Source of the DNA: Arthrobacter sp. B6
GTDB lineage: Bacteria > Actinomycetota > Actinomycetes > Actinomycetales > Micrococcaceae
NCBI RefSeq assembly: GCF_001663775.1
Contig: NZ_KV467169.1
Span: forward strand, 1,293,110-1,357,109
Direction: 5' to 3'
Length of the DNA: 64,000 bases
The position numbers and the translations under genes were made by a program. This document shows, one piece after another, positions 1 to 8,245 of this stretch. Numbering within the stretch: the stretch's first letter is position 1; every line of letters begins with the position of its first letter. The notes beneath the pieces were generated by a model, which was given only the letters and a program-made list of their open reading frames with translations, did no database searches and had not been told where the DNA came from.

Positions 1-1
1 T

Positions 2-214
2 GCCGCCCTGCACGTGGTGCGGCAGGGGATCACGCTCCCAGCCTTGCTCCCCTACCTGGCGATGGGCGCCACGCTGGTCTTTGTGTACGTGTGGACCGGG
101 AAGAACCTGATGTTCGCCTACTTTGTGCACGCAGCCAAGAACCTGCTCGCTGTGGTGTTTATCTATGCCCTGCCGCCCGAGCTGTTGGAGCAGCTCCGGC
201 AGGTCCAGCCCTAG
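2..214 (+). CDS. C-terminal fragment of a membrane protein, probably CPBP-family (CAAX protease-like)
   Basis: The gene enters from outside the window; the readable frame starts at base 2 and ends with TAG at 212-214, leaving 70 residues. Two hydrophobic stretches are visible (about residues 14-30 and 37-56). Between them the motif FVHAAKN fits the late His-x3-Asn signature of CPBP intramembrane metalloproteases, which act in the membrane on prenylated or bacteriocin-type substrates. The catalytic Glu-Glu motif would lie upstream and cannot be checked. The gene converges with the next one across 4 bases. The family call rests on one short motif and the hydrophobic pattern. Confidence 0.55.
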   Translation, partial: AALHVVRQGITLPALLPYLAMGATLVFVYVWTGKNLMFAYFVHAAKNLLAVVFIYALPPELLEQLRQVQP

Positions 215-218
215 GGCA

Positions 219-2120
219 TCAGCCCTGGGAGAGGCTCCTGCCGCGCAGGGTGAAGCGGTGGGTGCCCCGGGTCCGGCCTGTGATGTAGACCTTGAGGCCG
301 TCCGTGGCGTTGCTCCCCGCAAGGTACCGGTACGCCTCCCCCGGGTTGTACACCGGCGGATTGTCAGGGTCGGCTGCGATGCCCGGACCAAACTCGATGA
401 CGTCGCCGCCTAGCCGATAGCTGCCCGTGCCGGTGGTCAGCTGGAACGTCCCCTGCTCCGCGCTCACGCCGGCGGGCGCACCAACCATGGGCTCCACCCC
501 GGTCAGCTCACCGCCCGCACGGAACGTCAGTTCGAGGGCAAACGACGTGTCGGCGCCGTCGAACTCCAGGTCCAGCTCCACCACATCGCCCCCAGCGCCT
601 CCGCCGGCGTGAATGGTGATGGCTGTGGCCAGCCGATGCTCCACCGTGGGCCGGTGGCCGAAGTCCATGCTGGCGCTGAAGCGGCCCTCGTGGACCAAGG
701 GGTAGATGCCGCCCTCACGGTGTTTTTCCGCCGGCAGTGGCAGGTAGAAATTCGCCCGCAGCTCCTCACCCAGGCGGACCGTACCGGCGTCGGAAGCAGT
801 AATGGTTTGGCTGCGGAAGGGGCCGAGGTCAAAGAAGCTGCGCGAGAGCCGCACATCCGTAAGCACCGCGGCACCGTGCGCGAGACGCAGGAAGGTGGGG
901 TTGCTGGACAGTCCGGACACCACGCCGGGCACCAGTTCGTCGCAGCCGCCGTAGACGGTCACCACGTTTCCTGCTCCGCGGAAACGGTGGATCCCGCAGC
1001 TGGCGAGCGCGGCATGGCCCGGCGCCATAACGGGCGGGAATCCGCTACCGACGGCGGCGGAGACGGAAGCCCCGGCAGCGGCGGTTCCCGAAACGGCACC
1101 GGGCAGTTCCATCCCCAGCCAGCGATCCAAACGGGTCCGGGCCAGCGCCTTGGCCGGTTCCCGCAGGGGGAACTGCTGCAGCCAGGTTGCCGCGGCCGCG
1201 AAGTCCGCACGGCCGTCCTGGTTGGCCAGCCGGCGGTACAGCAGCGCGAAGGCCTCGCCGTCGAACGTAAACCACTGGTCCTGGCGGCGCGAGAACAGCG
1301 ACTCCGCGCTTCCGTCAGCGTTGAACCAGGGCAGGAAGGCGGCGAGGTTGCCGCGGACATGCTCCAGCAGCTGTGGCTGGCCGGCATAGTCGGCGATGGC
1401 CAGCAGCGACGGGTTGGTCACCGCGGTGGCGTACAGCGGGCTCCGCTCGGAGTACATGCCGTCCGGCAGCTGGTCGATTCCCTCGGCAAGCCACTCCCCG
1501 ATGCGCTCCAGGATCTCCGGGCGGGGGCTGCCTTCGCGCTCCTGCAGGGAGTGGATGCGGGCCAGCGCGGCGCACAGCTCCCACCGGTGGTTGGGGGTGT
1601 GCACTCCCCCGGTAACCAGCGCGTCGGTGATGCGTCCGACGACGGCGCGCAGCCGGCTCCCGACGCCGGCAAGGGTGCCGTCCCCGGCCAGGCCGCCGTC
1701 AAACCCGCCGTTCCCGGCAGCGCCACCCCCGGCAGCGCCACCCCCCGCCGCGCCCAGGATCTCCAGCGCGATGCAGGCGTCATTGATGGTGAAGGCCGAG
1801 TCCGGCGGTGAGCTCAGGTTGGTGCCGTCGAACAGACCGGTTGGCCCCTGCAGGTGCTCCAGCCGCGAAACGCAGGCGGCCATGGCCGCCGGAAGCTCCG
1901 GGGATCCACTATGGACGGATCCCGCTTCCCTATACACCGTTGCCAGAGCCAGCAGCCGGCTCATGGCGGCGCGGTGCGGAAGAGCCGCCACGCCGCCGTC
2001 GTGCGCCTGCAGCAGCGTGTCGACGTACCGGTCCGCGGCCTCCACCAGCCCGCCGAGGAACACGGCGTCGGTGGCTGCCGGCGGTCGGTTCACCATCCCA
2101 TCCTTCACAAGCGTCACCAT
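219..2120 (-). CDS. Unrecognised 633-residue protein, last gene of a sugar ABC operon (possible polysaccharide lyase/hydrolase-like fold)
   Basis: I do not recognise this family with confidence. The N-terminal ~400 residues look alpha-helical, with repeated Ala/Leu-rich segments and aromatic pairs such as WFTFDGEAFALLYRR. The C-terminal ~230 residues look beta-rich. That order (helical toroid then beta-sandwich) is typical of heparinase-type lyases and some hydrolases, but no catalytic motif was identified. There is no signal peptide, so it should be cytoplasmic. A Gly/Ala tract (about residues 125-150) is low complexity. The ATG at 2120 abuts the stop of the upstream permease and follows GAAGGA; a second ATG at 2096 also has an AAGGA-type site. 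Its place behind the importer genes suggests it processes the imported saccharide. Confidence 0.6.
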   Translation of the reverse strand: MVTLVKDGMVNRPPAATDAVFLGGLVEAADRYVDTLLQAHDGGVAALPHRAAMSRLLALATVYREAGSVHSGSPELPAAMAACVSRLEHLQGPTGLFDGTNLSSPPDSAFTINDACIALEILGAAGGGAAGGGAAGNGGFDGGLAGDGTLAGVGSRLRAVVGRITDALVTGGVHTPNHRWELCAALARIHSLQEREGSPRPEILERIGEWLAEGIDQLPDGMYSERSPLYATAVTNPSLLAIADYAGQPQLLEHVRGNLAAFLPWFNADGSAESLFSRRQDQWFTFDGEAFALLYRRLANQDGRADFAAAATWLQQFPLREPAKALARTRLDRWLGMELPGAVSGTAAAGASVSAAVGSGFPPVMAPGHAALASCGIHRFRGAGNVVTVYGGCDELVPGVVSGLSSNPTFLRLAHGAAVLTDVRLSRSFFDLGPFRSQTITASDAGTVRLGEELRANFYLPLPAEKHREGGIYPLVHEGRFSASMDFGHRPTVEHRLATAITIHAGGGAGGDVVELDLEFDGADTSFALELTFRAGGELTGVEPMVGAPAGVSAEQGTFQLTTGTGSYRLGGDVIEFGPGIAADPDNPPVYNPGEAYRYLAGSNATDGLKVYITGRTRGTHRFTLRGRSLSQG

Positions 2121-3038
2121 CTAGTCCTTCAGGCCGGCGCTGACATCAGCGTTGAGCACATACTTCTGGAACACGGCGAACACCAGCACCAGCGGCAGGA
2201 TGGAGATCACCGAGGCGCCCAGCAGCACTGGCCAGTCGATGTTTTCCGCGCCCACAATGCTCCGCAGCGCCACCTGGAGGGTGTACCACTTCGGATCGTT
2301 GAGCACGATCAGCGGCCAGATGTAGTCGTTCCAGCGCCACTGGAAGGAGAAGATGGCCAGGGTGAACAGGATGGGCCTGGACAGCGGCAGCATGATCCGG
2401 AAGAAAATGGCCAGCTCGCTGGCGCCGTCGATCCGGGCGGAATGGAGCAAATCATCCGGAACCGTCAGGAAGAACTGGCGGAACATAAACACACCTGTCG
2501 CCGTCAGCACGGAGGGCACAATGATGCCCGCCAGCGAGTTGTACAGGCCGAGGTCGCGGATCACCGAGAAGGTCGGGTTCAGGATCACCTCGGTGGGCAG
2601 CATGGTGGTGGCCAGGATGCAGACGAAGAACAGCCGGGTGCCGGGGTTGTTGTACTTTGCCAGGGCGTAACCCGTGCAGGCACTGAAGAACACGGTCAGC
2701 ACGGTGGTGACCAGCGCCACCGTGGCGGTGTTCAGGAAGTACTGGGCGAAGTCCACCCGCTCCCAGGCGTCAACGAAGCCCTGGAACGTCCATTCCCGCG
2801 GGATCATGGACAACGGATAGCTGAACAGTTCACTGCCGGGTTTGAACGAACTCAAAATGAACCAGAGCAGCGGCAGCGCGTAGATGGCCACGATCAGCCA
2901 CAACACTCCGGTCAGCGGCGCGGACAGCTTGGTCCGGCCTTCCCGCCCGTTCCGTTTGACTGTGCCGGCGGCGGCCTTCTCGGAGCCGAGGGCGGACTCT
3001 TCCGCGACGGCGGGAGGCAGGTTGGCAGCAGTAGCCAT
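2121..3038 (-). CDS. Carbohydrate ABC transporter permease (MalG type)
   Basis: A 305-residue inner-membrane permease of the binding-protein-dependent sugar ABC importers. It has six apparent membrane segments; the first is around residues 45-65 (VLWLIVAIYALPLLWFILSS), followed by the usual SSFKPGSELF start of the MalG family. The EAA-type loop that contacts the ATPase is seen near residues 195-215 (ARIDGASELAIFFRIMLPLS). It pairs with the MalF-type permease just upstream (3 bases between stop and ATG). No ATPase gene is present, as is common in actinobacteria where a shared MsiK-type ATPase serves many importers. The substrate is unknown. Confidence 0.93.
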   Translation of the reverse strand: MATAANLPPAVAEESALGSEKAAAGTVKRNGREGRTKLSAPLTGVLWLIVAIYALPLLWFILSSFKPGSELFSYPLSMIPREWTFQGFVDAWERVDFAQYFLNTATVALVTTVLTVFFSACTGYALAKYNNPGTRLFFVCILATTMLPTEVILNPTFSVIRDLGLYNSLAGIIVPSVLTATGVFMFRQFFLTVPDDLLHSARIDGASELAIFFRIMLPLSRPILFTLAIFSFQWRWNDYIWPLIVLNDPKWYTLQVALRSIVGAENIDWPVLLGASVISILPLVLVFAVFQKYVLNADVSAGLKD

Positions 3039-3041
3039 GGG

Positions 3042-3986
3042 TCAGCCCTTCTTCTTGTTGAAGCGCAGCTGGATGAGCGCAATGGCCAGCAGCACCACCA
3101 TCAGCACCATGGAGGCGGCACTGGCGTAGCCCACCTTGGACTGTTCAAAGCCGGTCTTGTAGATGTACTGGACGATCAGCGTGTTCTCCGTGCCCGGGCC
3201 GCCGTTGGTCAGCGCCTGGATCATCGCGAATTCCTTCATGGCATGGATGGTGGACAGCAGGATGACCATGAACGACGTCGGCGCGATGCCCGGGAGGGTC
3301 ACGTGCCGGAAGCGCTGCCACGCGTTGGCCCCGTCCAGCTCCGCCGCTTCCAGCAGCGCTTCCGGAATGTTCTTCAGCGCGGCGATGAACAGCAGCATGT
3401 TGAAGGCCGTGCCGCCCCAGGCCGAGGCGAAGATGACCACGGTGAGGGCCAGGTTGCCGTTGCTGGACCACGGCACTGCGCCTCCGCCGAGCGTCGAGAT
3501 CACGAAGTTGACGAAGCCGAAGTCCTGGCCGAACATCCACTTCCAGATAACACCCACCACAATCGGCGAGATCAGCCAGGGAAGGAAAATGATCACCTTC
3601 GCGGCGGTCCGTCCCCGGGTGGCCTTGCTCACCAGCAGCGCCGCAATTCCCAGCGACGAGACGTAGACCAGCGGCACCGAGAACACCGTGTAAATAAAGG
3701 TCCGGCTCAGGGCGGCGTAAAACGTGCTGTCCGCGAAAAGCTTCTGGAAGTTCTCCAGGCCGATGAAGTTCAGCCTGCCAACGCCACGGTAGTCCGTGAA
3801 CGAATAGATCAAGCCAAGGGCACCGGGCCAGACGAAGAACACCAGGAAGAGCACCACGTTGACGCCGATCAGCACCAGCGGCGCGATCACATAGCGGTTG
3901 TGGCGCTTCTGCTGGGACTTGCTCCGCACGGCACCCGTGGGGGGCGCCCCCGGCGTCACCGTGGAGCTCAACGTTGGATTAGCCAC
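3042..3986 (-). CDS. Carbohydrate ABC transporter permease (MalF type)
   Basis: A 314-residue integral membrane protein, partner of the MalG-type permease that follows. Hydrophobic helix one is near residues 33-55 (YVIAPLVLIGVNVVLFLVFF), and the EAA loop is visible around residues 213-235 (EAAELDGANAWQRFRHVTLP). Translation starts at GTG (3986), three bases after the stop of the binding-protein gene, so the genes are surely co-transcribed. Gene order (binding protein, MalF type, MalG type) is the standard one. The sequence alone does not say which sugar is carried. Confidence 0.93.
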   Translation of the reverse strand: MANPTLSSTVTPGAPPTGAVRSKSQQKRHNRYVIAPLVLIGVNVVLFLVFFVWPGALGLIYSFTDYRGVGRLNFIGLENFQKLFADSTFYAALSRTFIYTVFSVPLVYVSSLGIAALLVSKATRGRTAAKVIIFLPWLISPIVVGVIWKWMFGQDFGFVNFVISTLGGGAVPWSSNGNLALTVVIFASAWGGTAFNMLLFIAALKNIPEALLEAAELDGANAWQRFRHVTLPGIAPTSFMVILLSTIHAMKEFAMIQALTNGGPGTENTLIVQYIYKTGFEQSKVGYASAASMVLMVVLLAIALIQLRFNKKKG

Positions 3987-3989
3987 TGA

Positions 3990-5264
3990 TCAGGCACCGT
4001 TGTAGAGCTTCACGATGTTCTCCACCGTGGTCCTGGCGTCCTGGCTGCCGCCGAGCATCTTAACGGTTTCCTCCCGCAACGGGTCGCCGGAGAACGGCGT
4101 TTCGGCGTAGGCCTCGGCCACGACTCGCTTGATGGCGTTGTCACCCTTGGCCTCGTTGCCGGCAATCTGCTTCTGGTACAGCTCGAAGGAGGACTGCTGG
4201 AACGGGTAGTCAACCTTCAGGTTTTCCTTGACGGGCAGGTAGCCGCCAAGCTTGGCGAACTCCGTGTAGTTGGCGTCGTCGTAGAACCAGTCGATGAACT
4301 TCTTGGCTTCCTCATCCGCACCCGTGTCCTTGAAGGCGATCATGAAGCCGCCGCCAAGGTTGGTGGCGTTGACTTCCTTCTTGGGCAGCGGCACGGACAT
4401 CCATTCGAAGTCCTTGATGTTCTTGTTGAAATCGGCAACCTGCCAGCTGCCGGAGTAGTACGCGGCAACCTGGCCGCTCTTGAACATGGCGTTGCCGTCC
4501 TCGCCGCTGAGCCAGACGGACTTCGGCATGGTCTTGTCGTCGTTGATCTTCTGGAAGTACTCGAGCGTCTCCACTGCTTCGTCGTCCCAGGCATACGAGT
4601 CGCCTTCCTTGGCGAACGCTGTGCTGCCGAACTCGTACATCATGGCGCGGAGGCGGTGGCCGGAGCGGTCCATGACCACGCCGTACTTGGCACCGGCCTT
4701 CTCGCGGACCTCGTTGACGGCTGCGACGAACTCATCCCAGGTCCAGGCGTCCTCGATGGCCGTGGGGAAAGCCACACCGGCCTTCTCAAAGAGGCTCTTG
4801 TTCACGAACAGTCCGACGGCGGTGAGGTCGGACGGGATGGCCGGAATGGTCCCGTCCGGGGCCTCCTGCAGGAACTTTTCGTCGATGTTCCGGGACTTGG
4901 CGATGTCCGTAAGGTCCTGGAGCTGGTTGACCCACAGCGGATCGAGGCCGGTGACGCGTGCCAGGGCCGGCAGGTCATTGGCAGTCGCGGCATTCTTGAG
5001 CTTGGTGGTGATGTCCGCCGTGGGAACGTCCACCACCTCGATGGTGATGCCGGTGGCTTCCTTGTACTTCGCCGCGGCCGCGGCAAACGCCCCGCCCTGG
5101 TTGGTGTCACCGGAAAGGACCAGCTGAAGGGTTTTGGCTCCGCCTTCAGTTGAACCGCCGCCGCCCCCACAAGCGGAAAGGCCGACGGCAAGGGCTGAGA
5201 GGCCGAAGGCCGTCAGTCCGAACTGCCTGCGGCTGATGCTTGAGATTCTTGTCTGCTCTGACAA
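3990..5264 (-). CDS. Extracellular sugar-binding lipoprotein of ABC importer
   Basis: First gene of the leftward importer operon. I place the start at a TTG (5264) with AGGACAG about 8 bases upstream. This gives 424 residues and a well-formed Tat-like lipoprotein signal: SRRQFG at residues 11-16, a hydrophobic core, and lipobox LSAC with Cys32. A frame open further upstream (ATG 5357) would add an Arg-rich stretch before the signal peptide and is unlikely. The mature part has the family-1 solute-binding look, with a Gly-rich linker after Cys32, then conserved hinge segments and Trp/Tyr-rich sugar-contact regions. It should sit on the outer face of the membrane and deliver ligand to the two permeases. 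Confidence 0.92.
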   Translation of the reverse strand: MSEQTRISSISRRQFGLTAFGLSALAVGLSACGGGGGSTEGGAKTLQLVLSGDTNQGGAFAAAAAKYKEATGITIEVVDVPTADITTKLKNAATANDLPALARVTGLDPLWVNQLQDLTDIAKSRNIDEKFLQEAPDGTIPAIPSDLTAVGLFVNKSLFEKAGVAFPTAIEDAWTWDEFVAAVNEVREKAGAKYGVVMDRSGHRLRAMMYEFGSTAFAKEGDSYAWDDEAVETLEYFQKINDDKTMPKSVWLSGEDGNAMFKSGQVAAYYSGSWQVADFNKNIKDFEWMSVPLPKKEVNATNLGGGFMIAFKDTGADEEAKKFIDWFYDDANYTEFAKLGGYLPVKENLKVDYPFQQSSFELYQKQIAGNEAKGDNAIKRVVAEAYAETPFSGDPLREETVKMLGGSQDARTTVENIVKLYNGA

Positions 5265-5393
5265 TGCTCTGTCCTGTCTCTGACGATGCGTGCCGTGCCT
5301 GCGGGCATGGCCGGAAGGTGAAGATGTTGGCCGACGGCCCTCAGGCCGCACTGCCAACGTTCGGAAAAGCCTTTCCTACCCAACTGTGATTCA

Positions 5394-5412
5394 TGTCATG
5401 ACAATCTGTCAA
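5394..5412 (-). promoter_or_regulatory. Candidate promoter/operator of the first ABC operon
   Basis: On the minus strand TTGACA (5412-5407) makes a perfect -35 box. The perfect 10-bp palindrome TGTCATGACA (5394-5403) lies just downstream, where the promoter spacer would be. No strong -10 is evident. A palindrome in this position fits a repressor operator; no regulator gene is adjacent, so the binding protein is unknown. Confidence 0.45.
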
Positions 5413-5495
5413 GATTACGTACGCACATTTTCAGGCCGCGGCGGAAGGGAGGACCTGCCCTACCGGCCAGCCCGCCGCCGTCGTAGGTTGGACCC

Positions 5496-5936
5496 ATGGG
5501 ACTGAACATTCAGATTGTCACGGATTGCCGGAACCCACACGCCCTCGCGGATTGGTGGGCCGAGACCCTGGACTGGGCGGTGGAGCCCCAGGACGAAGGC
5601 TTCATCCGGTCCATGATCGACCAGGGCTTCGCTACGGAAGACCAGACCATTGTCCACAACGGCAAACTCGTGTGGCGCGAGGGCTGTGCCATCCGCCCGC
5701 CCGAGGAGCTCGACGCGGCCAAGCCCGAACGCCGGCTCCTGTTCCAGACGGCGCCGGAAGAAAAGACCGTCAAGAACCGCGTGCACTGGGACGTGGACCT
5801 GGACGGACGGGACAAGGACGAGGTAAGGAAGGCACTCGAGGCGCGCGGTGCCACGTTCCTCTGGAGCGCCAGCCAGGGCCCACATTCCTGGCACACCATG
5901 GCGGACCCCGAGGGGAACGAGTTCTGCATCAGCTGA
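5496..5936 (+). CDS. VOC-superfamily (glyoxalase-like) protein
   Basis: A 146-residue cytoplasmic protein with the beta-alpha-beta-beta-beta pattern of the vicinal oxygen chelate superfamily. It begins MGLNIQIVTDCRNPHALADW and ends in the typical MADPEGNEFCIS strand. The conserved VHWDVDLDG segment near residues 97-105 supplies a metal-type His. Substrate unknown; members include dioxygenases, resistance proteins and many uncharacterised proteins. TAGGTT (5484-5489) lies six bases before the ATG and there is no good ribosome site, so the transcript may be leaderless. It ends 21 bases before menB, but menB seems to have its own promoter. Confidence 0.85.
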   Translation: MGLNIQIVTDCRNPHALADWWAETLDWAVEPQDEGFIRSMIDQGFATEDQTIVHNGKLVWREGCAIRPPEELDAAKPERRLLFQTAPEEKTVKNRVHWDVDLDGRDKDEVRKALEARGATFLWSASQGPHSWHTMADPEGNEFCIS

Positions 5937-5957
5937 GCCGATTACTAGACTTGTCCG

Positions 5958-6926
5958 GTGAGCAACCAATTCCCCGCCAAGGTGTCCGACGTTTTTGATC
6001 CTTCACGCTGGCGCACCGTGTCCGGCTTCGACGACTTCCAGGACATGACCTACCACCGCCAGGTGGAACGGGTCTCGACGGCCGCCACCGCCGCCGGCCA
6101 GGAAGCCAAGGACCTGCCCACCGTCCGGATCGCCTTCAACCGCCCGGAAGTCCGCAACGCATTCCGCCCCGGCACCGTGGACGAGCTCTACCGCGCCCTG
6201 GACCACGCCCGGATGACCCCGGATGTGGCCACCGTCCTGCTCACCGGCAACGGCCCCTCCCCCAAGGACGGAGGCCATTCCTTCTGCTCCGGCGGGGACC
6301 AGCGGATCCGTGGCCGGGACGGTTACCGCTATGCGGACGGCGAGACGCAGGAAACCATCGATCCCGCCCGCGCCGGCCGGCTGCACATCCTGGAGGTGCA
6401 GCGGCTCATCCGCACCATGCCCAAGGTGGTCATCGCCGTCGTCAACGGCTGGGCGGCCGGGGGCGGCCACTCCCTGCACGTCGTCTCGGACCTGACCATC
6501 GCCTCCCGGCAGTTCGGCAAATTCAAGCAGACCGATGCCACGGTCGGCAGTTTCGACGCCGGCTACGGCTCCGCACTGCTGGCCCGCCAGATCGGCCAGA
6601 AGGCAGCCCGCGAAATCTTCTTCCTGGCCCGCGAATATTCCGCCGACGACATGGTCCGCATGGGCGCGGTCAACGAGGCCGTGGACCACGAACGGCTCGA
6701 GGAAGTTGCCCTGGAGTACGCAGCCGACATTGCCCGGCAGTCCCCGCAGGCCATCCGCATGCTCAAGTTCGCCTTCAACCTCGCCGACGACGGGCTGGCG
6801 GGCCAGCAGGTCTTTGCGGGCGAAGCCACCCGGCTGGCATATATGACGGACGAAGCCGTGGAGGGCAAAGAGGCGTTCCTGGAAAAACGCGACCCCGACT
6901 GGTCCCGTTTCCCGCACTACTTCTAA
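5958..6926 (+). CDS. menB: 1,4-dihydroxy-2-naphthoyl-CoA synthase
   Basis: Crotonase-fold enzyme of menaquinone synthesis that cyclises o-succinylbenzoyl-CoA to dihydroxynaphthoyl-CoA. At 322 residues it has the length of actinobacterial MenB. Visible signatures are the oxyanion-hole segment HSFCSGGDQRIRGRDGY (about residues 108-124), VIAVVNGWAAGGGHSLHV (about 160-177), and the C-terminal MenB ending KRDPDWSRFPHYF. The start is a GTG (5958) with TAGACT six bases upstream (5946-5951) and no Shine-Dalgarno, consistent with a leaderless message. menE follows after 12 bases, so the two form an operon. Confidence 0.95.
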   Translation: MSNQFPAKVSDVFDPSRWRTVSGFDDFQDMTYHRQVERVSTAATAAGQEAKDLPTVRIAFNRPEVRNAFRPGTVDELYRALDHARMTPDVATVLLTGNGPSPKDGGHSFCSGGDQRIRGRDGYRYADGETQETIDPARAGRLHILEVQRLIRTMPKVVIAVVNGWAAGGGHSLHVVSDLTIASRQFGKFKQTDATVGSFDAGYGSALLARQIGQKAAREIFFLAREYSADDMVRMGAVNEAVDHERLEEVALEYAADIARQSPQAIRMLKFAFNLADDGLAGQQVFAGEATRLAYMTDEAVEGKEAFLEKRDPDWSRFPHYF

Positions 6927-6938
6927 GGCAGGACATCC

Positions 6939-8165
6939 ATGAACATCGGACCCATGAATATCGGCCCCATAGACATCGACCCCGCACTCAAGGCGCTGGC
7001 CGCCGCCCTCCACGGTGAGGGCCCCGCCGTCGAGCTTTCCGTCAGCGATGACGGCGGCCTGGTGGTGGGCCATGTGGAGACCCCCGGCTGCGACGACGCC
7101 GTGGCCGTGGTGCGCACGTCCGGCTCCACCGGAACCCCCAAAGCCACCATCCTGACTGTGGAGGCCCTGGCGGCCTCTTCCATGGCCACCGCCTTCGCGC
7201 TCAAGGGCGAGGGCCAGTGGCTGCTGGCCCTGCCCGTGCAGTATGTCGCCGGAGTTCAGGTGCTGGTGCGTTCGCTTTTCGCCGGCACCCGCCCGTGGGT
7301 CATGGACATGTCGCAGGGCTTCACCCCGGAGGCCTTCACCGCGGCCGCCCTGGAGCTCACGGACAAACTCCGGTACACCTCCTTGGTCCCCACCCAGCTG
7401 CAGCGGCTCCTGGAAGACCCGTCGCCGGAAACCCTGGCGGTGCTGCGGCGCTTCAACGGCATCCTGCTCGGCGGCGCCCCGGCATCAGCCGCACTGCTCG
7501 ACGCGGCACGCGAGGCCGGCGTCAGGGTGTACACCACCTACGGTTCGGCCGAAACCTGCGGCGGCTGCATCTACGACGGCTACCCGCTGGAAGGCTCGGC
7601 CGTCCGGATCGCCGAGGACGGCCACATCCTCCTCGGCGGCGACACCATTGCCGCCGGATACCTTGACGCCCCTGAGCAGACCGCTGATGTCTTCTTTGAG
7701 GAGGACGGCGTCCGCTGGTACCGCACCAGCGACCTCGGCAGCCTCGACGCCGACGGCCGGTTGACGGTTCTGGGCCGCGCCGATGACGTGATCATCACCG
7801 GCGGCGTCAAGGTCTCCGCCGCGCACGTCCAGGAAGAGCTGGAAAAGTACGACGGCGTCACGGCGGCTTTTGTGGCCGGCGTCCCGTCCGCCGAGTGGGG
7901 CCAGGCGGTGGCCGCCTTTGTGGCCGTCTCACCCGACCTTGCCCCCGCTGCGCCTGCCGCTGGCGCCCGGGACGATGCAGCAGGTGCGGACGCCGTGTCC
8001 GGCGGGGATCCCGCCGTCGTCCTTGAACAGGAATGGCACCGGACGCTGGGACTGCTCGCGCCGAAAACCGTGCTCACCGCGCCGGAGCTGCTGATGCTGC
8101 CCAACGGCAAGCCTGACCGCCTGGCCATGACGGGACGGCTCAATTCCCTGCACCGGGGAAAGTAA
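6939..8165 (+). CDS. menE: o-succinylbenzoate-CoA ligase (AMP-forming)
   Basis: Adenylate-forming enzyme that activates o-succinylbenzoate with CoA for MenB. It has 408 residues, shorter than typical acyl-CoA ligases, as in other actinobacterial MenE. The AMP-binding loop VRTSGSTGTPKAT is near residues 55-67, the YGSAETCGG adenine motif near 200, and the C-terminal hinge and lysine region (YRTSDLGSLDADGRLTVLGR, then GGVKVSA) near 265-295. AGGACA precedes the ATG at 6939. The first codons are duplicated (MNIGP twice), so a second in-frame ATG at 6951 could also serve. An Ala/Gly-rich insertion near residues 330-350 is low complexity. Confidence 0.93.
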   Translation: MNIGPMNIGPIDIDPALKALAAALHGEGPAVELSVSDDGGLVVGHVETPGCDDAVAVVRTSGSTGTPKATILTVEALAASSMATAFALKGEGQWLLALPVQYVAGVQVLVRSLFAGTRPWVMDMSQGFTPEAFTAAALELTDKLRYTSLVPTQLQRLLEDPSPETLAVLRRFNGILLGGAPASAALLDAAREAGVRVYTTYGSAETCGGCIYDGYPLEGSAVRIAEDGHILLGGDTIAAGYLDAPEQTADVFFEEDGVRWYRTSDLGSLDADGRLTVLGRADDVIITGGVKVSAAHVQEELEKYDGVTAAFVAGVPSAEWGQAVAAFVAVSPDLAPAAPAAGARDDAAGADAVSGGDPAVVLEQEWHRTLGLLAPKTVLTAPELLMLPNGKPDRLAMTGRLNSLHRGK

Positions 8166-8174
8166 AGTAGTCCT

Positions 8175-8202
8175 GCACCGGCCGCCGTTTTGCAGCCGGT
8201 GC
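8175..8202. terminator. Hairpin after menE
   Basis: GCACCGGC (8175-8182) and GCCGGTGC (8195-8202) form an 8-bp perfect stem with a 12-base loop between menE and menA. No T-run follows on the plus strand, so it is a weak or processing-type terminator at best. Confidence 0.4.
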
Positions 8203-8245
8203 GTCACCGATTCGCCGAACCCCGACCCAACACGAGGTACTTACC

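Noticed and set aside
1854..3989. 711-codon open frame antisense to the first ABC operon (plus strand)
   Set aside because: The product is His/Gln/Arg/Gly-rich with no family features and lies fully opposite well-supported permease genes; long antisense frames are expected in DNA of this GC content.
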